Part shown: piece by piece, positions 11,478 to 22,179 of the stretch
Layout of the letters: the number at the start of each line of letters is the position of its first letter
Numbering within the stretch: the first letter of the stretch is position 1
Assembly: GCF_963082655.1 (NCBI RefSeq)
Contig: NC_081552.1
Coordinates: 70,291,465-70,355,464 of the forward strand
DNA length: 64,000 bases
Source: Stomoxys calcitrans
Lineage: Eukaryota > Arthropoda > Insecta > Diptera > Muscidae
Direction: 5' to 3'
Program-made: the position numbers and the translations under genes
The notes under the pieces: generated by a model
Database searches by the model: none
Told to the model about the DNA's origin: nothing
What the model saw: only the letters and a program-made list of their open reading frames with translations

Positions 11478-12362
11478 TGGATGGAATCCTGGTGCGAACA
11501 TCTGAAAAAATTTTCAGCTGTGGTTATCCCCTCCTAATGTACCAATTGCCATGGCAACCATGTAAAAATTTCTCCACAATGAGGTGTCGCACTATGGCAC
11601 GCCGCACAGTGGGGAATTTGACATCGATAGTGTCCTTTCAATCAATGGACAGGCCGATCTTCATGAAATTCAGCAAATGTGACTTATAGTAGGTATAGAA
11701 AAAGAAAAATTTTAAGTTCGAAGCAAAACGGTTCAGATTTATATATAAATTGTTTATATTATAACAATAGCTCTTTGATTTTTATATCGGTTTCATTGAA
11801 ATTCAGCACTGGAAGGAAGGAAGTTGAAAGGAAGATTTTTGGTGAATATCGAAAAAATCTGAAAGATTGAATATCGAGATATCTGAAAAGATCCCCTGAA
11901 TTAGAAAAACAAAGATTCGAAGCTTGATACGCTTGAGTAGGCAACTATATCTCCATGTTTTTCTAAAAAAAAAAAAAAACATAAAAATGTTAAAGACGTC
12001 ATAAATGTATTATTTTACGATATGAAACATTTTAATTTCTACTGTAGAAAAACAATTGTAAAATTAGTTCAACGCCTAAAACAAATAGGTTTAAAGTTTC
12101 AAGGTCATATGATTTATAGGATTTCCGAAAAAAATAAATAATCAAAAATGTGCATGTTCGTGAACCTACTACAACCAGGTTCAATGGCTTAAGGCGATAT
12201 TTTTTGGGAATATGTAAGAGAATGTTATACCCTTTCGAATGATGCATCATATTTTATTGTAGCTTGAAATTTAAATTTTGATTTAAACTACACTTTTGAG
12301 GTCGAATTCCCCACAGTGCGCCGTTCGGACTCGGCTATAAAAAGGAGGCCCCTCATTATCCA
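11478..12362 (+). mobile_element. SINE S1, 5'-truncated and split by a Transib-like MITE
   Basis: The SINE body runs from about 11478 ('gaatcctgg…aaaattttcagctgtggttatcccctcctaatg…gaggtgtcgcactatggcacgccg') to 11604. It resumes at 12319 with 'cgccgttcggactcggctataaaaaggaggcccc' to about 12362. In the intact copy at 37345-37655 these blocks are contiguous. The tRNA-related head is missing. Confidence 0.8.
11605..12318. mobile_element. Transib-like non-autonomous element (714 bp)
   Basis: The element begins cacagtggggaatttgacat and ends with the inverted form …aattccccacagtg. The terminal repeats stay similar for about 40 bp with mismatches. It interrupts a SINE, and the 5-bp GC-rich sequence cgccg is present on both sides (11600-11604 and 12319-12323) but only once in uninterrupted SINE copies. 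Five-bp GC-rich duplications and CACWRTG-type termini are hallmarks of Transib transposons, the relatives of RAG1. No transposase is encoded. hAT (8 bp), Tc1 (TA) and piggyBac (TTAA) duplications are excluded. Confidence 0.75.
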
Positions 12363-12971
12363 GCGTTTAAGATGTGTGATCGATCCGAGGAGCGAACATA
12401 TATTCGGATCATTACTCGTTTGAGCATGGCGAGAAAAGTACGTTTTGTCACTGCACGAAAGTTGGACATTGAAAAGCTACAAACGCAACAGATGGCAACG
12501 GCATACGCCTTGTCCTGATAATATAAAGGCGCAGTGGCAATCCATTGATCACTCCATACAAAATGCCGCGAAATCCGTTTTGGGGTACCAGAAGCCTCCC
12601 CCAAGAAACCTATGATACGACCAAGACTGTAGATGGTACGGCCAAGACGAAGTGCTACAGATGCTAAGAATTTGATATACAGAGAAACACTGCAATCAGT
12701 AACAACGCGAAAGATCAAGGAAACGTGTTGGGAGAAAAGGAGAGAGGGGATACGCCTATTCCGTAGAAAGAAAAAGGAAATTGAAAGACTTGAGTTTGAG
12801 TACAAGAGTCAGAAAGAAGTCCGGAAATTCTACCAATGAATCAAACAGGCACATCCTCCTGCTGAGACAAAGAAGGAAATTTGGTAACTGATATAGGTAA
12901 TGTGCTGAGGATATTAAAAGAACATTTTACCCAGCTGCTAGTGTCCGACGATGTCGGCGAAGAGGATACCG
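12360..12971 (+). pseudogene. RTE-type LINE, first part (end of endonuclease and linker), interrupted by Gypsy-1
   Basis: The plus strand gives RGANIYSDHY-like residues (the SDH motif at the end of the apurinic endonuclease domain). A basic linker follows, including a 68-codon stretch at 12633-12839 (YRETLQSVTTRKIKE, LFRRKKKEIE, EVRKFYQ), then HFTQLLVSDDVGEED. The same order occurs in the copy at 33475-34985. Stops and frameshifts are frequent. The reading is cut at 12971 by the Gypsy-1 LTR and resumes at 25696. Confidence 0.75.
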
Positions 12972-15900
12972 TGTAGTGTGCAAGGGTCTAGTCTGAGCAA
13001 AACTCCACATAAATGTCTATAGATGAAACAAAACGGCATGGCACGCATATTTCACCGGCCTTATTGCTCGTCGGATGGGGGGGATCTTGCCAATGTTCAT
13101 CGTTTAATTTTACCAACTACCAGCTTTAATGTTAATGCGTGCACGAATGATAGCAAAACCAAAACAAAAGAAAGTCAGATAGAATAGACAAATACACAAA
13201 GTATAAGGGGGTCACAACACCAGAGGATCTATTTCCGACATCATTCGATCGGCTGTGCTAAGGTGTAAGCTGCACAGCATGCCCTCCCTTCCTGTTTACC
13301 AAAAGCATCCAAAGAAATCGCTTCTTGGTTGGTAAACCCATAATATTTACCCTACCTTCCTTTACCGACCCTACAAATCAAACTCAAAGGTTTGGGCTTA
13401 CTCCATATTTAACAAATTCATTAAATTTATTAAGAAAAAGTTCATTATCAAATCCGGTCGCTCACTATAGAGATGAATCACATCATACTTTAAAAACAGA
13501 CAAAAAAAAATATAATAAAAGAAATATTAAAGTCAAGGCTAACAACCAATTTTTTTGTATATCTAAATTGATCCTTTAATTTACTAGAATTATTTTCATA
13601 ACTCTAAAAAAAAACTAATCATTTAAATTAAATCTCAAAACTTAACAAGAAGGGTTAAAAAAAAAAACACGGCATGAAAAAAAATATTTATATAATATAT
13701 CAAATAAGAATCAATAGGCGAGTTTATTTGAATTCATAGCACGGCAGAAAAAAACTAAATCGGCTGTGAAACAAACTTCATTTAAAAGGCTCATTATGAA
13801 AAAAATGATATGTAGCTGGGTGAGTGTATTTCCATTTGTACTTCTGTTAAAGTAAAACAGCTGTGAGTGCATTGACCCCTTTTTTTCCCTTACTTCATTT
13901 TTTTCCTCTAATCACACATACATCAACACAACCCACTCGGTTGTATAAAACGAAAAACTAATTTTAAATCGCGAAGTTTTGACTAATATGCAGCCAAATT
14001 TCAATAAAAATGGTATCAAATGTAAAAACAATATTTTATAGGCATACTGGGCTAGATATGTCAATGATCAAAAGGCACAAAACGTACATTCATATAAAAA
14101 ATATTGCCAAAAAAAAATGTATCAAAGCTATTTCAATCGAAGCAGTGCTTTTCAGACCCAAGAACATTTTCTGAGAGTCTTGTTAACAGCGAATCAACAT
14201 AGTTAACAGAGGTTCCAATAGCATGTTAACACTTTAGCATTGACATATCCACCAGCACAGAATCAGATATATATGTATATGCAGGATATTTAACTGAACA
14301 AACACAAACAGATCATCTGAAAGTTGCCGACTTGCAAAAATTCCAATTTAAAAATTATGGGGGAAGATTTAAAACATTTTTAAATTAATTTAAAAGAAAA
14401 AAAATTATTTAATTTGACAAAAATTACCTGAGAGAGGTAACGGCATCTCTCTCACTCTCCGAAAAAAAACAAATCTGTTTGGCTTTGCTCAGTGGTAGTA
14501 TAACAGTTTGCACTTACTTGGTTTTTGTTGGAGCTCCCACGTTGAAAGGCCTTTCGAGGGGTGAGGGGTTATTAAAACAAACCAGCAAACTCCAGCCAAT
14601 TGCAAGTTTTTAACAAAATACGCGGCATACACAAAAAATCACTTTTTTCAATATAGTCTTTAACATTTGATACGATTCACTCTATCGGTTTTTTTTATAT
14701 TCGCCTTTTTCTAAAACATTGGATTGCCAAACTACTTTTACCAAAAAAAACTCTCAATTAGGCATTAACTTTTTGTTTCACTTCCGATTCGGTTCTCCAT
14801 CTCTGCCTTACAAATGAGCAAAAATTAAACTATATAACACTTGAGGCCAATTACATGGGCAAAAATACGGAAAAATAATTATTTTTTTAAGGTCTTTTTT
14901 TTTAGCAAGTTACAAAACCTAAGAATTAGCACGCAAGAGTTTTTTTTCCTTTTCGAGAGTGATTTTTCAACCAAAACGCGTTTGTTTCGATTCCCGAAAA
15001 ACAAAAACTAAATGAGTTGCACCAATCCCGACGGCTCTTTTTTTTTCTTGTACTTGAAACCAAGACAAACGATCCATTTAAGACACCAGAATCCACTGAT
15101 CAAAAAAAATGAAAAGACTTTTGTTAGACTCTCTCAGGCAGCCAAATCTGCACAGCAGAAACAGAGAAATCCATATGAGCACAGGGAAAGGGGGAATCCT
15201 AGAATCAGAGAAACAAGGCCCACAGAACAATGAGTTCTCAAAAGAAATTGAGAAATTGTTTAGAAAAAATGCAACCTTACCAAATGTATTAATCCAGGAG
15301 TTAAATGATCACAGGGGACCAACACTCCAGCTTTGGGGATAAAACCCTCAGCAAAAAGAAAATGCAGGAAACCAACACTTGCAACAATTATTTACCCGCG
15401 ATTTTATAAATAAACATCGATTCTGCAGGACAATAAAAAAATAAAAATTGAGGAGAACTGCCACCAACAAAAAAAATCTAATCCCTTTTTTACTAAAGCA
15501 AGGATAACGCTTTTACACTTTTAAAGAATCTCAAGTCCTTTACGACACAAAAACTTAAACTTTTGGGTGCACACGGTTGCAAGGTTGGAGCAAAATGGAT
15601 CTCAAATCAGTCTGCTACCACCTTTTGTAGCCTTGACCTAAACAATGGGGCAAATTGCTGAATTACTACCACAAATTAAAATTCTCAAAACCAAAAATGT
15701 CTTCTTTTACATACATGCCACAAATACAATAATAATCCATTTGTGAGTGTATGGGAACTCCAATGCGAAAGAAAAGCTACAAAGAACATAGAAAAGAAGT
15801 TAACATTCACCACTATGGCTAAGGGGAAATTATAGCAACTTTTCAATATGGAGACAAAGTGCTCTAAACCTATGATTTGGTCGGACTTATATGTGTGGAT

Positions 15901-16486
15901 GTTAACAACCAAAACCATTTTCCACCTTATCCAATAGTTGTCAAAAAAAAGAAAACCAAAAGGAAAAAAAATTAAACAACTCATTTGAACTTTGATGTGA
16001 TCAAATGATCAAAAAAAAAGAAAACAAATGATATGAAACAAACAAAAAAAAAAAAAAAAATAAATAAAAAATATAAATGTATAAAGAAACACTGCTGCCG
16101 GTATTCGAACTCACGCTCACCGGTTCGTAGGCTGTAACGCTTCCCCTAGGCTACCGCCTATGATGCGTCTCTGTTAGCTAAGTGATTATAACACATGATC
16201 ACACTAAGCTTTGAATCATCAACAGCGGTCAATGTAAGTGAATCCAACTGTAACAGTGCTACAAGGAAGAAGAAGAAGAAAAACAGCATAGGCAAAGCTC
16301 CAAATATGTTCCAATAAGGGAACAACATGAGACAAGCAATCACAACAACAAAAATACTCTAGCATCCACATTGTATGTTAACTCGCGTTGGGGTTGGAAA
16401 AAAAACAGGAATGTCCATATCTATTATCAGGCGGGCCAATTCCAAGAAATATATTCATATTGGGTACATCGACATGCGCCACTACA
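12972..16486 (-). repeat. Gypsy-1 3' LTR (left in this window), 3515 bp
   Basis: Direct repeat of 22180-25695 with a constant offset of 9208-9209 bp. Differences I noticed are one G/A substitution (near 16214 versus 25423) and length or base changes in an A-rich tract near 16045-16065. Short open frames inside are not conserved in any recognisable way and I do not call genes. The tract 14427-14458 is rich in GAGA/CTCT runs that could bind GAGA factor. A tRNA-like module lies at 16090-16165. Confidence 0.95.
16090..16165 (-). promoter_or_regulatory. tRNA-like module with Pol III A and B boxes inside the LTR
   Basis: Minus-strand reading contains tagcctagggg (A-box-like; consensus TRGCNNAGNNGG). 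About 42 nt further on, agttcgaatac (B-box-like, GGTTCGAATCC) follows, the spacing found in tRNA genes. The surrounding sequence aligns loosely with the tRNA head of the SINE at 37345. The T-arm does not pair well, so this is not a functional tRNA. It is more likely a SINE head captured into U3. The same module is at 25299-25374 in the other LTR. Confidence 0.55.
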
Positions 16487-16505
16487 AATACCCCCCGCCA
16501 AAATC
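16487..16505 (-). other. Gypsy-1 polypurine tract
   Basis: Minus-strand sequence just upstream of the 3' LTR contains ggcggggggtatt, ending one step before the LTR's tgtagtgg. This position and the purine run suit plus-strand priming. It is slightly interrupted by pyrimidines. Confidence 0.6.
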
Positions 16506-16557
16506 AGGCTTAATGGACAAATTGGAGATTAAGTCTGATACCGCATGGAGATGTAAT

Positions 16558-19500
16558 CTATTGCCTCATATCTTTTGCATGATATGTACCAACCAACTTG
16601 CCTTGAAGATCTTCAAGTTCATAATAACAAGTACCAATTCTACGACGAACCCTGCATTTAATAAACGTAGGTGCAAGTTTAGCATTGTATCCTTTTTCAA
16701 AACTGCTTTGGCTAAAATTTCGCCTGTACACCTCTTGACCAACATTATATGACACTTCACGCGAACGTAGGTTGTATTGTCTTTCATTACGATCATGTTG
16801 CACTCTCATCACATTAGCAGCTTTAGATCTAACAACATCAAAGGTGTCCGATCTATTAAATTGTATCGCCCTATCCTCTAAAGCATTCAGTTTTCTTAGC
16901 AGTTGGTAAATAGAACCATTAGTCACCATATTTTGACCAAAAACCATAAAATAAGGGGAAGTCCCAATGGCAGTATGTACTGTCGAACGCAAAGCACACG
17001 CAATGTGGCTTAGTTTTTCATCCCAATTTTTTTGATCGGGTTTTACATATGCTTTAATAGCAGAAATGACGGATCGGTTCACCCGTTCAGAGGCATTAGC
17101 CTGTGGCGAATGAACTGCGGTATAAATATGAGAAATCTTATAAAAATTCAAAAGATCATTAAATTTCTTTGCTTTGAACTGCGTTCCATTATCCGAGATA
17201 ACGCTCTCTGGTACACCAAATGTGTGAAACAAATCTTCTTCCATATACTTAATAACAGCATCAGCTGTAAACTTTTTAACCGGGCGGAGAAAACAAAATT
17301 TTGAAAAATGATCAAGGACAATAAAAATTCCAATATTCCCTGAACTGGATCGAGGGTAAGGTCCTATGAAATCAACATATAAGCGCTGAAAGAATCTATG
17401 GGATGAACCAGTGTCACCCATGGGTGGTCTCATAACAACATTAGGGTGCTTTGTACTCTTACAAACTTCACACGAGTTAACATAATTCTTAACATCCCAA
17501 ACTAAGTTAGGCCAGAAATAGTATCTGCGAATTCTTTCCAATGTTTTATTAATCCCACAATGCGAAGACAAGGGGTCATCATGATGTTTCTGCAATACCT
17601 CTGGAACCATACTTTTAGGAATCCATAGCTTCCAAATCATGTCATCAGCAAGCTGTTCTCCAACGGCGTGTTCCGTTCGTCTGTATAAATAACCATCGAT
17701 AATCTTCAAGTCGGGAGTGGAATCGATATTATCTTCAACCCTTCTCAATAAGTCCTTGTAGTCGTCAGAGGAAAAATGTTCAGATTTTAAATCAACAAAA
17801 ACCCCGCGTTCATTTCTTATCTCGGACAGACCGCATATTTCGGACAAGTCATCGGTATTCGTACGCGAAAGCGCATCAGGAACTATATTCTGCGACCCTT
17901 TTCTATGCTCAATTTTAAACCGGTATCCTTGAAGCTTCAAGGCCCATCTAGCTAGCCGCGTGCTTAAGTCAGTTTGGGACATGAGCCATTTAAGAGAGGC
18001 GTGATCAGTAATCACCGTGAACTCATGTCCCTCGACATAAGCTCGAAACTTTTTAATGCAAAGCATTGCTGCCAAGCATTCTTGTTCAGTGACACTATAG
18101 TTACGTTGGGCTTGGTTAAGTTTCTTAGACATAAACGCCACAGGAAACTCATCGCCCTCCGCATTCTTTTGCACCAAGACTCCTCCTATTCCTGTTTTGC
18201 TGGCATCACAGTGTATAAAAAACGGCTGTGAAAAATCAGGACTGTGCAAAACAGGGGCTGAGCTAAGAATGGATTTCAAATCTTCAAAGGATTTTTGGGC
18301 CTCCTCGGTCCATACGAATTTTCGATTAGTCTTTAACAAATCAGTTAAGGGACTAGAAATAGCAGCGTAATTCCTGATGAACTTTCTGTACCACCCTGAC
18401 ATACCTAGAAATCGTCGGACTTGTTTAACCGATCTCGGTGCCGGGAATTCAGTAATGGCCGAAATTTTTCCTGGATCGGTACGAATGGTCCCGTCCCCAA
18501 CTACATGGCCTAAATATCGGACTTCTGTCATACAAAATTTGCTTTTTCCTACGTTTATTGTAAGTCCAGCATTACGAAGACACTTAGCCACTTCCTTGAG
18601 TACCTCTAGATGCCGATCAAATGTGGGAGATACCACTAGAAGATCGTCCAGGTAGACCAAAACCTCAGCTCTGAGAGATGCCGGTATCACCCTATCCATA
18701 AGCCTGCACATGGTTTGCGGGGCATTACATAAGCCAAATGGCATAACTTTAAAATAATAAAGGGGTCTCCCAGGAACCGTGAATGCAGTCTTACCTTTCG
18801 ACGATTCATCTAGCGGTATCTGCCAGAATGCATCCTTCAAATCAAGGCTGGATATAAATTCAGCTTTAGGCAAACGACTCAAGATACCATCGATATGTGG
18901 AAGTGGATAAGCATCCCCCTCTGTAACAGCATTAAGTTTTCTACTGTCCAAGCATAAGCGATTCTTGCCTGGTTTTCTATGCAAAACAATCGGTGAAGAC
19001 CAAGGACTAGTGGACTCCTCTATTACACCCATAGCCAACATGCGATCAAGCTCTTCGTAGATTAGCTTCTCAATCGCCGGAGAGACAGGGAAATGCCTTT
19101 GTTTTATCGGGGTTGCACCACCCGTATTAATAGTATGGCAAATAACATTCGTTTTCCCTAGGCCCTCTTTCGCGAACGAAGGAAATAAATCAATAGCACA
19201 TTGCAGCTGAAACTTCTGATCCACCGAGAGATATTTCTGGTCTAAATTTTGGGCATCGCCTACTGAGAACGATAAACTGGAAATTCCATTTAAAAGAGAC
19301 TGAGGAAGAAGGTTATATTTCCTCCAAAAATCAATGCCAAGTATCAAATCCTGTGACAAATTAGGAACCACATAAATAGTAATGGGCTCACTTTTATTTC
19401 TAAAAACCACTTCAGTCGTAAAAACACCCGCAATCCTTTGAGGTTTACCATCTGCCGTATTGACAGTGGTGTTTAATTTCTTATAAGGAATCTGAGATCC

Positions 19501-19944
19501 TAGAAAATCTATAGCGGCTTGAGCACCAAGACACGTCACGGAGGCACCAGTGTCTAAAAGACCTATCACATTTCTATCTAACAAACGCACCTCAGCATAA
19601 GGACGAACATCGCCTGGCCTCTCAAGTACTGAAACACTAAAGTCCCTTTTTAAATTCTTGACAATTTTCCAAAATTTTCTCATCCTTTTGCTTGACCTGG
19701 CAACCCTAGGCTCTTCATTGAATATCCTGTCTCTGACCTTGAGATAATTTTTTAACCTCACATGAAAAGGTATTATTGGACGAGGTCCTGTAGTAGTAGG
19801 GCAAGTACTTTGAATCACAGTATTATCCTGGGTATCATAATTTTTATTTGAATATTCAGTATTATGGGTTTCCCCAGGTTGAGTATCCGAAGGAAAATTT
19901 GAACGAGAAAATATTTTTACATGGTCTGTGAGGATTGTTGACAA
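16558..19944 (-). CDS. pol: Gypsy-1 Pol polyprotein (protease, reverse transcriptase, RNase H, integrase)
   Basis: An open frame of 1128 codons carries all Ty3/Gypsy Pol domains in order. Aspartic protease has LLDTGASVTCLG at residues 129-140 (catalytic DTG 131-133). Reverse transcriptase spans roughly 290-480 with YLDD at 431-434 and the FGLCNAPQTM block before it. RNase H begins near HCDAS (about 578) with TDHASL and PDALSR. Integrase has an HHCC finger at about 787-829, then catalytic D858, D918 (SDNGTQF) and E953, a DD35E spacing. The C-terminal GPY/F module is weak. The first codon of the listed span is TTG; the frame stays open upstream and overlaps the end of gag by 28 nt in the -1 frame, so translation probably depends on frameshifting or reinitiation. 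No stops or frameshifts are visible. Product copies and integrates the element. Confidence 0.95.
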   Translation of the reverse strand: MSTILTDHVKIFSRSNFPSDTQPGETHNTEYSNKNYDTQDNTVIQSTCPTTTGPRPIIPFHVRLKNYLKVRDRIFNEEPRVARSSKRMRKFWKIVKNLKRDFSVSVLERPGDVRPYAEVRLLDRNVIGLLDTGASVTCLGAQAAIDFLGSQIPYKKLNTTVNTADGKPQRIAGVFTTEVVFRNKSEPITIYVVPNLSQDLILGIDFWRKYNLLPQSLLNGISSLSFSVGDAQNLDQKYLSVDQKFQLQCAIDLFPSFAKEGLGKTNVICHTINTGGATPIKQRHFPVSPAIEKLIYEELDRMLAMGVIEESTSPWSSPIVLHRKPGKNRLCLDSRKLNAVTEGDAYPLPHIDGILSRLPKAEFISSLDLKDAFWQIPLDESSKGKTAFTVPGRPLYYFKVMPFGLCNAPQTMCRLMDRVIPASLRAEVLVYLDDLLVVSPTFDRHLEVLKEVAKCLRNAGLTINVGKSKFCMTEVRYLGHVVGDGTIRTDPGKISAITEFPAPRSVKQVRRFLGMSGWYRKFIRNYAAISSPLTDLLKTNRKFVWTEEAQKSFEDLKSILSSAPVLHSPDFSQPFFIHCDASKTGIGGVLVQKNAEGDEFPVAFMSKKLNQAQRNYSVTEQECLAAMLCIKKFRAYVEGHEFTVITDHASLKWLMSQTDLSTRLARWALKLQGYRFKIEHRKGSQNIVPDALSRTNTDDLSEICGLSEIRNERGVFVDLKSEHFSSDDYKDLLRRVEDNIDSTPDLKIIDGYLYRRTEHAVGEQLADDMIWKLWIPKSMVPEVLQKHHDDPLSSHCGINKTLERIRRYYFWPNLVWDVKNYVNSCEVCKSTKHPNVVMRPPMGDTGSSHRFFQRLYVDFIGPYPRSSSGNIGIFIVLDHFSKFCFLRPVKKFTADAVIKYMEEDLFHTFGVPESVISDNGTQFKAKKFNDLLNFYKISHIYTAVHSPQANASERVNRSVISAIKAYVKPDQKNWDEKLSHIACALRSTVHTAIGTSPYFMVFGQNMVTNGSIYQLLRKLNALEDRAIQFNRSDTFDVVRSKAANVMRVQHDRNERQYNLRSREVSYNVGQEVYRRNFSQSSFEKGYNAKLAPTFIKCRVRRRIGTCYYELEDLQGKLVGTYHAKDMRQ

Positions 19945-21515
19945 GTTTTCGGTCTGGGTGCACTTCTCAGTGCAGAGCTCTGGAAGTTTTTTGGATTGTC
20001 ATTACATTTCCTACAATTGGGTTTATATACTTGTGGAGTACCACAACCATAACAAAAAACACTGCGATCAGCTAAACATTCTTGGTATCTATGACCTGTA
20101 TGCCTACAATTCCAACACACAGATGAGACCTCCGAAACTTCTTCAAACTCAAGTAATTCAGGCTCGTTAACTTCATTGAATTCAACTTCTGCTGCACGCT
20201 TTGAAAAATGATTATGCCTGCTACCGGAGAATCCATGCTTACGACTCATATCCTGTAGGAAGAACTCCCTACGCCGACAAATTTCACGCAATTGACCAAC
20301 CGAGCTAATCGACATATTTAATATTTCATGCTGGATATCTGGTTGTAGATTGCGACGTAAGATTTCAACCAGCGTTTTATCATCAAGGGGCTTATCAAGT
20401 CTATCGACCAAGTCTATGACTGAATCATAAAAAGTGTCGAACGGTTCGTTTGGCTTTTGCTTCCTGTCGCGTATTAATTCTCTTATGTCAATATCAGTTC
20501 TGGAGTCCCTATAATGCTGACGTAATGCTCTACAAAGATCGAACCACTGAACAACCCGTACAGTACGGTGGAACCTCCAAAACCAGTCACTGGCTTTGCC
20601 TTCAAAAAGTGCACTTGCGCTACGACAAAGGATGTCAAAATCACCATTTAATGTCTGTCTAGTTAGGGCTTCAACACGATAAATAAAATTATCAACAGGT
20701 AAGCTGTTCGAACTACCATTGAACTTAATCTTCCAATTGGCAATTATTTGGCTAACCTTATCAGGACGAAAGGCTAAATCATGGCTTAAATTTGGGGCAC
20801 TAAATCGAGATCGGCTTGCAGAATTACCATCATGGTTACTTCTACCAGAATCATTATTCACCTGTTCATTATTTGAATATGGCAACCCCAGCAACTGCTC
20901 TAATGTCCTCTGCTCAACCTCACCTACATTCAGCATAGAGGGACGGTTTCTATTGACTACCGGCGAAGATGCGTTAGCAATCTGTGGAGCCTGATTAATA
21001 TTTAAACGAGCAAGACTAACCTCAACACTCTTCTCGACCCACGAAGTTACCTGATTGGAAAGAGACTGAACAATCTCTGTTTGTTGCCTATTCATCATTG
21101 CAGTCACTAAGTCCTTTATGCTGTCCAAAGTCAAGCTGGGTTGAGGTAGTGACATACCTGCACTAGCATCTAAATTTGTAGTTATATCCTGGTTAGAGGA
21201 TCCTTCAGCCCTATTGGCATCATAGCTCTTGGCTTTTGCAGACGACCTAGTTGCAACCGATGAAGTTGTTTTCTGCGAAGTTGCAAGACCGGACTTTTTG
21301 CTGTCCTTGACTATGTTCGACCCACACACTGGACAATCAGACTGAGTTTTAATGTAATTCGTAATGCATATTTTATGAAAGGAATGTCTACAGGAGGTTT
21401 CTGTTAAAAGTAATGGATTCTGAATAACAGAACTACAAATCTGGCATAAAAGCAAGTTACCCTCAACAGCTGTTCCAGCAGCTGAAATATGTTCAGAACT
21501 TCTTTCAAGGGGCAT
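19917..21515 (-). CDS. gag: Gypsy-1 Gag with N-terminal RING-H2 finger
   Basis: A 532-residue Gag, starting at the ATG at 21515 (codons upstream are TTG AAA, so this is the first true ATG). Residues 24-64 form a RING-H2 finger: C24, C27, C42, H44, H47, C50, C61, C64, ending DCPVCG, the typical C3H2C3 ligand pattern of ubiquitin E3 ligases. A serine/asparagine-rich linker follows. The capsid-like retrotransposon Gag domain spans about 250-430 (WFWRFHR, RDRKQKPNEPFDTFYD, LRRNLQPDIQHEIL). Two zinc knuckles lie near the C-terminus: a canonical CWNCRHTGHRYQEC and a second CYGCGTPQVYKPNC that lacks the histidine. Gag packages the RNA. The RING is an unusual addition for an insect Gypsy Gag. Whether it ligates ubiquitin is not shown by sequence. 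Confidence 0.93.
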   Translation of the reverse strand: MPLERSSEHISAAGTAVEGNLLLCQICSSVIQNPLLLTETSCRHSFHKICITNYIKTQSDCPVCGSNIVKDSKKSGLATSQKTTSSVATRSSAKAKSYDANRAEGSSNQDITTNLDASAGMSLPQPSLTLDSIKDLVTAMMNRQQTEIVQSLSNQVTSWVEKSVEVSLARLNINQAPQIANASSPVVNRNRPSMLNVGEVEQRTLEQLLGLPYSNNEQVNNDSGRSNHDGNSASRSRFSAPNLSHDLAFRPDKVSQIIANWKIKFNGSSNSLPVDNFIYRVEALTRQTLNGDFDILCRSASALFEGKASDWFWRFHRTVRVVQWFDLCRALRQHYRDSRTDIDIRELIRDRKQKPNEPFDTFYDSVIDLVDRLDKPLDDKTLVEILRRNLQPDIQHEILNMSISSVGQLREICRRREFFLQDMSRKHGFSGSRHNHFSKRAAEVEFNEVNEPELLEFEEVSEVSSVCWNCRHTGHRYQECLADRSVFCYGCGTPQVYKPNCRKCNDNPKNFQSSALRSAPRPKTCQQSSQTM

Positions 21516-22156
21516 TTTCAAATAACATTAAAAAAATCAAAATCTAAGGTAAATCAAGACAAAATAATAACTAAAAAAAATCAAAAAGTAAATAAAGACA
21601 ACAATTCAATCAAGAAAACCAAGTTTGATTTGTTCGGGCATAGGAGGTAAGGTAGGATAGAAATAAAAAAAAATTATCAAACTATGCGAAAATAGATGGA
21701 AAAAACTAAGGAGAAGAATAACAAATTGATAGGGGAGACAGAAAGAAAAATGGTTATTTACGATGGGTAAAAACATCCTCGATAATATTCATACATTCCA
21801 AATCGCAAATAGAGAAAACAAATAATAAAAGTTTCCAATCAGATATACGCTGAAGCCAGAATTAGAGCCTAGTCCAAAACCTGTATTCATTCAACCTGAA
21901 CACCAACTGAAACTTTCACACGAGAGAAAAAAGGGCAGGACAACCTAACTCCTGGTTATATGCTTCAGCACCGCTGCATATCAAACCTATAAATTCCAAC
22001 GAAGTTTAGTTATCCCGACAAAAGAAAATAAATGGGGGAAAAAAATAAAGGCAGTATCAAGAAAAGAGAGGAAAAATACTAGGAGCTGAGTGAAAAATCC
22101 TACGATATCTGAAATATCAAGCCGTTCAATATAAAAAAAATTTTTAATTCACTCGG
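21516..22156 (-). other. Gypsy-1 untranslated leader
   Basis: About 640 bp of noncoding, A-rich (plus-strand view) sequence between the primer binding site and the gag ATG. No long open frame and no obvious packaging hairpin could be called by eye. Confidence 0.7.
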
Positions 22157-22174
22157 GCCCCACGTTGGGCGCCA
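22157..22174 (-). other. Gypsy-1 primer binding site for tRNA-Lys(CTT)
   Basis: The plus strand reads gccccacgttgggcgcca, the same as the 3' end (with CCA) of fly tRNA-Lys(CTT) as I know it. The minus-strand PBS therefore begins tggcgcccaacg. It is 5 nt from the 5' LTR. Confidence 0.85.
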
Positions 22175-22179
22175 AAAAC

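Noticed and set aside
12356..12805. 149-codon minus-strand frame
   Set aside because: It is antisense to the LINE coding remnant whose plus-strand motifs are recognisable.
15012..15342. Open frames inside the Gypsy-1 LTR (repeated at 24220-24550)
   Set aside because: They run opposite to the element's sense, overlap each other and have no domain; their duplication only reflects the two LTRs.
16487..16557. An env gene after pol in Gypsy-1
   Set aside because: Only 71 bp separate the pol stop from the LTR; no frame of useful size.
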